A stretch of DNA of 10,871 nt from an uncultured Slackia sp. (GTDB taxonomy: Bacteria; Actinomycetota; Coriobacteriia; Coriobacteriales; Eggerthellaceae): the NCBI GenBank assembly GCA_900553775.1, contig USEZ01000053.1, forward strand, positions 1 to 10,871, given 5' to 3'. The notes under the pieces were generated by a model that made no database searches, had not been told where the DNA came from, and saw only the letters and a program-made list of their open reading frames with translations. This document shows, piece by piece, positions 5,647 to 10,871 of this stretch; the first letter of the stretch is position 1; every line of letters starts with the position of its first letter. Position numbers and translations under genes: made by a program.

Positions 5647-5755
5647 GGACGCGAGGGCGAAAGGGTTTTCGCCGCGTCCGACAGGCCGACGATGCCGCTT
5701 TATCGGCGGTTTTCGCCGAGGCGTTGCCGACGTGGCGGTTCGGCAACGGTCGAAC
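5647..5755. repeat. GC-rich inverted repeats upstream of gdhA
   Basis: GGACGC (5647-5652) pairs with GCGTCC (5674-5679) and inside it GGCGAAA (5656-5662) with TTTCGCC (5667-5673), leaving a 3-base bulge and a 4-nt loop. Further right, GTTGCCGA and TCGGCAAC (about 5724-5748) form another 8-bp stem. The stretch 5536-5846 holds no credible gene. The hairpins may be operators, or a terminator for something upstream on the minus strand. Confidence 0.5.
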
Positions 5756-5846
5756 GCCCGTTGCCGCATGCTGCGCTACTATGGGGCGAAGCGCTTTTTC
5801 AAGCGCGCAAGCGGCGCGGCCGTAAGGCCCGCTTTCGCTTGACGCA

Positions 5847-7103
5847 GTGGCGGATACGGCTGGACGGATGGTGTTCAAAGGCATGGACGGCAAACCTTCG
5901 AATACGCGGCACGCGGCGGCTCTTCTCGGCCTTGCGGCGCTGTTTGCATTTCTGGCGGCGATCGGCGTGATGTATTCCCGGCAGCTTTTCGCGGCGCTGG
6001 GGGCGGTATGGGCGGCGGTGTTCCCGCTGGTTCTAGGGTGCGTCGTCGCCTTCCTGGTCAATCTGATCATGGGACGTTTGGAACGCGTGTATTTTCCCTC
6101 CGCCAAAAGCGGGCTGCTTGCGGCGACGCGCCGGCCGGTATGCCTGATCGCCTCGTTCGTCATCATTGCGGCCGTCATCGCGCTGATCGTGAATTTGATC
6201 CTGCCCGAGCTCAAGGCTTCCGCCGGCGTAATCAAAGAAGGCGTGCTCATGGTGGCGGGCGATTTGTACGGCTGGGCCGAAGAAAACGTCGACCTCGTGG
6301 CCTCGGCGTTCGGCGCGTCCAACATAGAAGAGCTCGAGCGCGCCTTCACCGATTTCGTGACCAACGTTTCCAACGGAGATTCGGCGGGCCTTATGTCCAT
6401 GGTCGAGTCGGTGTTTTCCACGGCGGGGTCGATCATGCACAACGTGTTCGCCTTCATCGTCGCTTTGGTGTTCTCGCTGTATCTGCTGATCGATAAAGAG
6501 CGCGTGTTCAAAGGCGTCGACACGTTGATAGAGCTGTTCGTTCCCGCCCGTTTCGCCGCATCGCTGCGCCATGCGGGCCATGTCGTGAATCAGTCGTTCT
6601 CGCGCTTCATCACGGGCCAGTGCATCGAGGCCGTCATCTTGGGAACGCTGTGCGCCATCGGCATGGCGCTGTTCGGGATGCCCTACGCCGTGGCCATCGG
6701 GGCCTGCATCGGTCTTACGGCGCTCGTGCCGGTGTTCGGCGCATGGCTCGGCGGCGCGATCGGCTTCTTGATGATTTTGACCGTCGATCCGATGCAGGCG
6801 GTGTGGTTCGTCGTATTTCTGGTGGTGCTCCAGCAGTTCGAGTCCCATCTCATCTATCCCAACGTGGTGGGCGCTTCGGTGGGGTTGCCCGGCATCTGGG
6901 TGTTCGCGGGCGTGCTTGTGGGCGGCGCGCTGTTCGGCGTGGTGGGCATGTTCGTGGGCGTTCCCACGATAGCCACCATCCGCACGCTCGCTATCGACCG
7001 TGCGGCGAAGGTGCGCTCGCGCAGGGCGGAGCTCGCCGAGCGGCGGAAGGCCGCTCAGGCCGTCGAAACGGCCGCGCATGATGCGCAAAGCGATCAGGCA
7101 TAA
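5847..7103 (+). CDS. AI-2E/PerM family transporter
   Basis: This membrane protein of up to 418 residues matches the AI-2E transporter (TqsA/YdiK/YhhT/PerM) superfamily, whose members export small molecules or act in Na+/H+ antiport; the substrate here is unknown. Hydrophobic helices lie at about residues 24-45, 48-72, 92-118 and 197-218 (SIMHNVFAFIVALVFSLYLL). The soluble region between the third and fourth is typical of the family. A C-terminal cluster runs from about 255 to 380. The segment QQFESHLIYPNVVGASVGLP (family pattern Q-x-x-E-x-x-x-I-x-P) and GVVGMFVGVPTIATIR near the end are the clearest family features. The tail is Arg/Ala-rich. The start is uncertain: GTG 5847 is the earliest in frame after the stop at 5823, ATG 5868 and ATG 5883 are alternatives, and none has a strong ribosome site. 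Confidence 0.88.
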   Translation: MADTAGRMVFKGMDGKPSNTRHAAALLGLAALFAFLAAIGVMYSRQLFAALGAVWAAVFPLVLGCVVAFLVNLIMGRLERVYFPSAKSGLLAATRRPVCLIASFVIIAAVIALIVNLILPELKASAGVIKEGVLMVAGDLYGWAEENVDLVASAFGASNIEELERAFTDFVTNVSNGDSAGLMSMVESVFSTAGSIMHNVFAFIVALVFSLYLLIDKERVFKGVDTLIELFVPARFAASLRHAGHVVNQSFSRFITGQCIEAVILGTLCAIGMALFGMPYAVAIGACIGLTALVPVFGAWLGGAIGFLMILTVDPMQAVWFVVFLVVLQQFESHLIYPNVVGASVGLPGIWVFAGVLVGGALFGVVGMFVGVPTIATIRTLAIDRAAKVRSRRAELAERRKAAQAVETAAHDAQSDQA

Positions 7104-7289
7104 GAGGCTTTTGCGCGGCATGCGTCCGTGCGGGGTTTGCCGCCGGATGCCCGTTCGTGCTTTTCGCCGAGCGAAAACGCCGCGACGGTTCGCGTCGTGC
7201 AGGGCGTAAGGCGGATATCGTCCGCCGCCGCACGGCGTATGTCTTCGCCACGCGGCGGCCTTACGCCTTAAGCCTTCGGGCGTAAGAAA
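7104..7289. repeat. Convergent intergenic region with competing GGCGTAAG stems
   Basis: The gap between the AI-2E gene and the AIM24 gene (7104-7394) has no credible gene. GGCGTAAGGC (7203-7212) pairs perfectly with GCCTTACGCC (7258-7267). The same right arm (CTTACGCC, 7260-7267) can pair with GGCGTAAG at 7279-7286. The two folds are mutually exclusive. One of them probably serves as the terminator of the AI-2E transcript, since AAGAAAG follows on the plus strand and CTTTCTTACG lies on the minus. Confidence 0.6.
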
Positions 7290-7323
7290 GCCTCCCATCT
7301 TTCGCATCCGAGAAACGGGAGGC
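7280..7323 (-). terminator. Terminator of the AIM24-family gene
   Basis: Read on the minus strand, GCCTCCC (plus 7317-7323) pairs with GGGAGGC (plus 7290-7296), and TTTCTTACG follows the stem. It sits 72 bp after the AIM24 stop. The plus strand has no T-run here, so it acts on the minus strand. Confidence 0.65.
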
Positions 7324-7394
7324 GGTTCGGTTCGGGTCTGCCGGGGCCTTCTTGCGCATCGAGGTTCGTATCGGCGGCGCAGCCCCGTCGCGCT

Positions 7395-8156
7395 TTAGTA
7401 CGTGGTGGGGGCGAGCAGCACCTTGCCCGTGCCGCGGTACACGTTCACCAGGCCTTCGCCCGACGCGGCCGAGCCTACGAGCGATTTGCCCGAACGCTCG
7501 ACGGTGAAGTTCAGCGACCCGCTCCAGGCCAGCGCCATGTTGCCGTCCACCTTGAGCTCGTCGTTGTCGAGCGTGACCTCGATAAGCTCTTCTTTGGGGC
7601 AGGGAGATTCCAAGCACAGTGCGCCGTAGCCCTGGATGCCCAGGTTGAACAGGCCTTCGTTGCCCGCGACTGCGGAAGAGACGTTGCTGCGCATGACGGC
7701 TTTATGCTCGAGGCTCGAATAGCAGGCGAGGAACAGTCCGTCGTCGAGCACGATGTTGTTGCCCCAGTCGGCCACATCGAGCACGATGATGTAGCGAAAC
7801 GTCGGTTCCAGCACGAGCATGCCCGTACCCTGGTATTCGGGCTTGATGGCCGATTCGTTGGTCACTGCGCCGCGCAGCGCCTTGCCGAACAGATCGCCGA
7901 CGCCTTTGACGCCCGTGGTGCAGTTCACCTGGCCGACCGACCATTGCATGGCGCCCGCCTGCACGGTGATGGGAGCCTGGCTCAAATCGCAGAGCACCTG
8001 GCGACGGCGCACGTTCATCTCGCTTGCGAAATAAGCCGTCGCCGCCGTCGAGGCGGTAACGCTCAAATCGCGCTTCCATTCGATGACCTTGAATGCGCCG
8101 AACTCGGTGAGCACGTTGACGTCGTCGTTTTCGGTGAAGTTGGAAATCTGGTACAT
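7395..8156 (-). CDS. AIM24 family protein
   Basis: I start this 253-residue protein at ATG 8156, because GAGGAG (plus-strand CTCCTC, 8161-8166) lies 4 bases upstream and the reading frame beyond that has Arg/Ser/Thr-rich non-homologous sequence. It begins MYQISNFTENDDVNVLTEFG. It is beta-rich with short Gly turns and no signal peptide or membrane helix, as in the AIM24/TIGR00266 double-psi-like beta-barrel family. Family-like segments are QAGAMQWSVGQVNCTTGVKG, EYQGTGMLVLEPTFRYIIVLDV, GNEGLFNLGIQGYGALCLES and GSLNFTVERS. The eukaryotic namesake is a mitochondrial inner-membrane organisation factor; the bacterial role is unknown. It is transcribed divergently from the five-helix membrane protein at 8383, and has its own terminator. 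The family call is fairly firm, the function is not. Confidence 0.82.
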   Translation of the reverse strand: MYQISNFTENDDVNVLTEFGAFKVIEWKRDLSVTASTAATAYFASEMNVRRRQVLCDLSQAPITVQAGAMQWSVGQVNCTTGVKGVGDLFGKALRGAVTNESAIKPEYQGTGMLVLEPTFRYIIVLDVADWGNNIVLDDGLFLACYSSLEHKAVMRSNVSSAVAGNEGLFNLGIQGYGALCLESPCPKEELIEVTLDNDELKVDGNMALAWSGSLNFTVERSGKSLVGSAASGEGLVNVYRGTGKVLLAPTTY

Positions 8157-8187
8157 GGCACTCCTCGCATAAGACGGTGCGGCGAAA

Positions 8188-8245
8188 CGGTATCGGTTCG
8201 GATACGCGTTCCTTTGTCGGGCAAAGCATATCACGGCGCCCGGTA
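8188..8245 (-). promoter_or_regulatory. Candidate AIM24 promoter and inverted repeat
   Basis: On the minus strand TGATATGCT (about 8224-8232) resembles an extended -10 element. Between it and the ribosome site, GTATC and GATAC (8190-8205) form a short inverted repeat around GGTTCG that could be an operator. The evidence is weak and no -35 is clear. Confidence 0.25.
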
Positions 8246-8382
8246 AGATGAATCGATACGATGCATTCTTCCGCCCCTTCGGGACGGATCGTGCCGGGCG
8301 AATGCGCGCATGCGAGGTCTCGAAGGCCGTCGCGCCGCGGCCGCCTGCCATCGGCAGACTAATGAGGGTAAAAGGGGTGGAT

Positions 8383-9060
8383 ATGGCTGTTCTGTTCGGC
8401 GTCGTCGCTTTGGCGGGCGTCTTTTCGTGGGTCATCGTGAAAAACGACGAGCTTTCGGGGTTGGACAAAAACGTCAGGCTCGGCACGTTTCGGCACCCGC
8501 ATGGCCGGCTTATGGAGACGCATTGCGAGAACGTTCCCGAAAACGTTCCGTACAAAATGCGTCTGATGCGCGTATTGCCCCTGGTCACTTTCGTCGTCAT
8601 GGATATAGTCGCCATCGCGGCGCTTGTTATGGAATACAACGGAATCCTGGCGGGCGTCGTCATCGTCGACATCTTGATGGCGGGTCTTGCGGCGGTTCCC
8701 ATCGCATTCGAATGCATGCTGCGCATGCCCAAGGTGTCGCAGCGCTTCTCTTCTTTCGTGCTTGTGATGCTTGCGGGGCTGGTTCTTGCCACGGCATGCG
8801 GGATGTTCTCGAAGTTCCTATGCGGCAACGGGCCCGATATCCTGGTTACGGCGTCGGTCGTGATTTCAGGCATTGCAGGCTGCGCGCTGGGTTGCGCGTT
8901 TGCCGCCGCGGCCGTCAGAGAGCCCGCCCGTTTCTCCCGCCGTTTCGAAGACGGCTACGAAAGCGACATCGTCATTCCGGCGCACGGATCGCTGTTCCGC
9001 GCGTATCGTGCATTGAGGGTGGGCAAGAAAGCATGGGAATCGGGCCGGAAAAAAGACTAG
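8383..9060 (+). CDS. Five-helix membrane protein of unknown function
   Basis: I do not recognise this gene. The frame is open from ATG 8248, but I choose ATG 8383 because AAAGGGG (8371-8377) stands 5 bases before it and the product then begins with a membrane helix (MAVLFGVVALAGVFSWVIV). The extra 45 residues from 8248 would be Arg/Pro-rich and without a ribosome site. The 225-residue protein has hydrophobic segments at about residues 2-20, 63-85, 88-110, 123-145 and 155-180. After the first helix comes a polar stretch with the short direct repeat ENVPENVP. The C-terminus is polar and basic (FEDGYESD, then GKKAWESGRKKD), probably cytoplasmic. The C-terminal half is Ala/Gly-rich. A hairpin follows at 9079, and the zinc-ribbon gene starts 129 bp downstream. 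It may be a sensor-less accessory membrane protein; no function is claimed. Confidence 0.7.
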   Translation: MAVLFGVVALAGVFSWVIVKNDELSGLDKNVRLGTFRHPHGRLMETHCENVPENVPYKMRLMRVLPLVTFVVMDIVAIAALVMEYNGILAGVVIVDILMAGLAAVPIAFECMLRMPKVSQRFSSFVLVMLAGLVLATACGMFSKFLCGNGPDILVTASVVISGIAGCALGCAFAAAAVREPARFSRRFEDGYESDIVIPAHGSLFRAYRALRVGKKAWESGRKKD

Positions 9061-9078
9061 CATTCGGACGGTTTCCGA

Positions 9079-9135
9079 GACGAGCCGGCACGGACGCTTC
9101 GGGTCCTGCTTGCCGGTTCGTCCGTTCATTCGTTT
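9079..9135 (+). terminator. Terminator-like hairpin after the membrane protein
   Basis: GACGAGCCGGCA (9079-9090) pairs with TGCCGGTTCGTC (9111-9122) over 12 bp with one G-T pair. The loop is 20 nt and can itself pair GGAC with GTCC. CGTTCATTCGTTT follows, which is moderately T-rich. It starts 18 bp after the stop at 9060. Confidence 0.55.
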
Positions 9136-9189
9136 CGCGAGCCGCGTGCGGCGTGCAGTGCGCGGCGTTTCGAGAAAGAAGGCAGACAC

Positions 9190-9699
9190 ATGGGAATTTG
9201 GAACGATATCAGCGGAGCCTTGAGCAAGGGCATGGAGGGGGCGGGGCGCTTCGCCGATGCCACGAGCCTCAAATTCAAGCTGGGCGAGGTGGAGCGCCGC
9301 CGTCGCGATTTGGCCGCCGATTTAGGCGAGCGCCTCTACGATTCGGTGGAAAGCGGGTCGGAGCTTCCTGCCGAATGCGAAAGGATCATCGCGGACATGC
9401 GCGCCTGCGACGTCGAAATCGCCCGGACGAAAACCGAGATGGAGCGCATCGCGCGCGAGACCGAAGAGGCCAAGGCGGCGTCGGCCTCCTATTGCTGCCC
9501 GCATTGCGGCGCGGCGCTGTCCCCCTCCGCGCGTTTCTGCCATGCGTGCGGCGCGCCGATGGCGGCTTCGCCGCAGAACCGGGGGCCGCAGCAGCCCGCG
9601 TGCGACGGGCAGGGCGCCCAGACGTGCGTGAAGCAGGCGCCTGAACAGGTATACGAGGTTGTACAGGGGCCCGTTTCGGGCGCGGATGCCGGTCGCTAG
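9190..9699 (+). CDS. Coiled-coil protein with C-terminal zinc ribbon
   Basis: This 169-residue protein starts at ATG 9190 with AGAAGG (9177-9182) seven bases upstream. Residues 1-27 form a short head (MGIWNDISGALSKGMEGAGR). Residues about 28-98 are a charged, heptad-like helix (LGEVERRRRDLAADLGERLYD... EIARTKTEMERIARETEEAK) that should form a coiled coil. A zinc ribbon follows with CPHC (Cys103/Cys106) and CHAC (Cys117/Cys120), spaced as in zinc_ribbon/DZANK-type knuckles. The last ~45 residues are Pro/Gln/Gly-rich and probably disordered. Proteins with this layout are common and poorly characterised in actinobacteria; the ribbon may bind protein partners rather than DNA. It sits between the five-helix membrane protein and rnhA, each with its own intergenic gap, so co-transcription is uncertain. 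Confidence 0.82.
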   Translation: MGIWNDISGALSKGMEGAGRFADATSLKFKLGEVERRRRDLAADLGERLYDSVESGSELPAECERIIADMRACDVEIARTKTEMERIARETEEAKAASASYCCPHCGAALSPSARFCHACGAPMAASPQNRGPQQPACDGQGAQTCVKQAPEQVYEVVQGPVSGADAGR

Positions 9700-9761
9700 G
9701 TTTTTCGGGCTGTGCTACCATAAGCGCTTTTGAGCGAAGAGAAGTCCAGGAGGGCGATTGC

Positions 9762-10253
9762 ATGCGCGTGACCATCTATACCGACGGGGCGGCCCGCGGC
9801 AACCCAGGGCCGGGCGGTTACGGGGCGGTCATGCACTATGTCGATCCCGCGGGAAAACTGCATGTCAAAGAGCTGACGCAGGGGTTTCGCCGCACGACGA
9901 ACAACCGCATGGAGCTGCTCGGCGCGATCGTGGCGCTTGAAAGCCTGCGACGCCCGTGCGCGATCGACCTGTATTCCGATTCGAAATACGTTGTCGATGC
10001 GTTCAACCGGCATTGGGTGGACGGATGGCTTAAGCGCGGATGGAAAAACGCCAAGAAAGAGCCGGTGAAAAACACCGATCTGTGGAAGCGCCTTTTGGCG
10101 GCGATGGAGCCGCACGATATCCGGTTCCACTGGGTGAAGGGCCATGCGGGGCATCCCGAGAACGAGCGCTGCGACGAGCTGGCCACCACGTCGGCCGACG
10201 AAGGTCCGCTGCTCGTCGACGAGGGCTTCGAGCGGACGGACGGGCTGTTCTGA
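9762..10253 (+). CDS. rnhA: Ribonuclease HI
   Basis: This 163-residue enzyme cleaves the RNA strand of RNA-DNA hybrids, clearing R-loops and replication primers. The start is clear: AGGAGGG (9748-9754) lies seven bases before ATG 9762. The metal-binding and catalytic residues are all present: Asp8 in YTDGAARGNPGPGGYG, Glu51 in NNRMELLGA, Asp73 in YSDSKYV and Asp138 in ENERCDELA, plus His128 of KGHAG. These correspond to Asp10, Glu48, Asp70, Asp134 and His124 of E. coli RNase HI. The basic handle that grips the hybrid is present (WVDGWLKRGWKNAKKEPVKN, about 85-104). There is no N-terminal hybrid-binding domain, so this is the compact type, with about 15 extra residues at the C-terminus (DEGPLLVDEGFERTDGLF). 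It is convergent with the MGMT-family gene and shares the hairpin at 10286-10315. Confidence 0.96.
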   Translation: MRVTIYTDGAARGNPGPGGYGAVMHYVDPAGKLHVKELTQGFRRTTNNRMELLGAIVALESLRRPCAIDLYSDSKYVVDAFNRHWVDGWLKRGWKNAKKEPVKNTDLWKRLLAAMEPHDIRFHWVKGHAGHPENERCDELATTSADEGPLLVDEGFERTDGLF

Positions 10254-10285
10254 CGCGCGCAAACGAAGCATGCTGCGATAGGGAA

Positions 10286-10315
10286 AGGAAAGGACGGGCA
10301 AATCCGTCCTTTCCT
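10286..10315. terminator. Bidirectional hairpin between convergent rnhA and MGMT-family genes
   Basis: AGGAAAGGACGG (10286-10297) and CCGTCCTTTCCT (10304-10315) form a perfect 12-bp stem with a 6-nt loop. It lies 33 bp after the rnhA stop and 25 bp after the stop of the opposing gene, as expected for a shared terminator. T-runs are within the stem only on the plus strand. Confidence 0.7.
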
Positions 10316-10340
10316 CGCGTTCGGGCTCTTCGCGCCGCAT

Positions 10341-10709
10341 CTATTCTTCCGCCATCTCGCGCTCCCAGTCTATGTCGGCGGGGCGTCCGCACGCATCCTT
10401 TTCGGGCTCCCAAAGGCATGAGCCCATATCCACGAGGCCGTCGTCCGAGAATACGACGCCTTCCTTTTCCAGCAGCTCGCGTTGCACCCCCTTGCCTCCG
10501 AACGCATAGCCTTGCGCGAGCCGTCCGTCTTTGAACACCACGCGATGGCAGGGCGTTTTCACCGGTTGAGCGTTGCCCCTGAGCGCCCAACCGACATAGC
10601 GCGCCGAGCGCGGGCTTCCTATCAGGCGCGCGATCTGGCCGTAGGTGGACACCTTGCCGCGCGGGATGCGGCGCACCTGTTCGAACACCTTGTCCGAGAA
10701 ATCGCCCAT
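10341..10709 (-). CDS. Short MGMT-family protein (alkylated-DNA repair domain, active Cys present)
   Basis: I start this 122-residue protein at ATG 10709 because AAAGGA (plus TCCTTT, 10717-10722) is seven bases upstream and MGDFSDKVFEQVRRIPRGKVSTYGQIA is where homology begins; the extra upstream frame is charged and unlike the family. It contains the helix-turn-helix DNA-binding segment (GKVSTYGQIARLIGSPRSARYVGWALRGN) and the active-site loop TPCHRVV with the alkyl-accepting Cys. The Arg finger region (SARYVGWAL) is also present. Full-length Ogt/Ada-C enzymes have an extra N-terminal domain of about 70-80 residues, missing here. Alkyltransferase-like proteins of this short length usually have Trp in place of Cys, so this one combines ATL size with an MGMT active site. 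It could still transfer alkyl groups, or mark lesions for excision repair. An unusual acidic tail of ~35 residues follows (SDDGLVDMGSCLWEPEKDA). Confidence 0.87.
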   Translation of the reverse strand: MGDFSDKVFEQVRRIPRGKVSTYGQIARLIGSPRSARYVGWALRGNAQPVKTPCHRVVFKDGRLAQGYAFGGKGVQRELLEKEGVVFSDDGLVDMGSCLWEPEKDACGRPADIDWEREMAEE

Positions 10710-10871
10710 GGCATGGTCCTTTCGACGGTCTTTCGTGCAGCAGTCTAGCGTATCGCCCTTCTTTTTCGCGCATCGTCGCGCCCTGTCGTGCTCGGCGTTT
10801 TCGTCTGGGTGCTCGAGGCGCTTTGCTTCCATCGGTCTGCTGCTTCTGCCGTTTCGTCGAGCTCTCGGGAA

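Noticed and set aside
4078..5970. A 630-residue plus-strand ORF opposite gdhA
   Set aside because: It is an open frame antisense to gdhA, caused by GC-rich codon bias. It has no ribosome site or recognisable domain, and its His/Gly/Leu-rich translation is typical of a shadow frame.
8157..8873. N-terminal extension of the AIM24-family protein (492-residue form)
   Set aside because: The extension is Ser/Thr/Arg-rich shadow sequence antisense to the membrane-protein gene. A strong ribosome site fixes the start at 8156.
8310..9644. 444-residue plus-strand ORF over the membrane and zinc-ribbon genes
   Set aside because: Arg/Gly/Ala-rich out-of-frame translation without a motif. Two well-supported genes occupy the same DNA in another frame.
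10710..10871. Gene running off the right edge
   Set aside because: No frame here shows a ribosome site or recognisable protein sequence. The pyrimidine-rich plus strand looks like upstream or intergenic DNA.

Overview
The window reads as actinobacterial DNA of high G+C, but it looks like two different kinds of genome joined. The left part (about 1-4200) resembles Bifidobacterium. It holds the 3' end of gyrA, the small DUF3566 membrane protein that follows gyrA in many actinobacteria, a long gene-free stretch of degenerate ~51-bp hairpin repeats, and a secreted pectinesterase with an MPETG sortase signal. The right part (about 5000-10871) has a different codon flavour (more AAA, GAA, CTC, TCG and GTA) and gene content I would more readily place in a coriobacterial (Eggerthellaceae-like) genome. 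The change falls within or near gdhA, so an assembly chimera or a recombination joint should be considered. The taxonomic names are inference from gene content and codon style, with no database search.

Layout: 1-188 gyrA tail (+); 258-824 DUF3566 protein (+); 825-1506 no gene, with a hairpin terminator, five or six repeat units, a strong intrinsic terminator and a structured leader; 1507-3803 pectinesterase (+), split by an apparent one-base loss near 2118; 3804-4200 no gene, with several hairpins and a decamer tandem array; 4201-5535 gdhA (-); 5536-5846 gdhA leader with GC-rich inverted repeats; 5847-7103 AI-2E/PerM-family membrane protein (+); 7104-7394 convergent intergenic region; 7395-8156 AIM24-family protein (-); 8383-9060 unknown five-helix membrane protein (+); 9190-9699 coiled-coil zinc-ribbon protein (+); 9762-10253 RNase HI (+); 10341-10709 short MGMT-family protein (-); 10710-10871 nothing recognised.

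How the genes fit together: gyrA and DUF3566 are a housekeeping pair. The pectinesterase is a niche gene for de-esterifying plant pectin at the cell surface. gdhA makes glutamate from 2-oxoglutarate and ammonium. The genes to its right are mostly single transcription units, and I see no pathway linking them. I did not find a convincing new multi-gene system. The most checkable oddities are the exactly placed frameshift in the pectinesterase, the hairpin repeat array beside DUF3566, and the possible species joint in gdhA.
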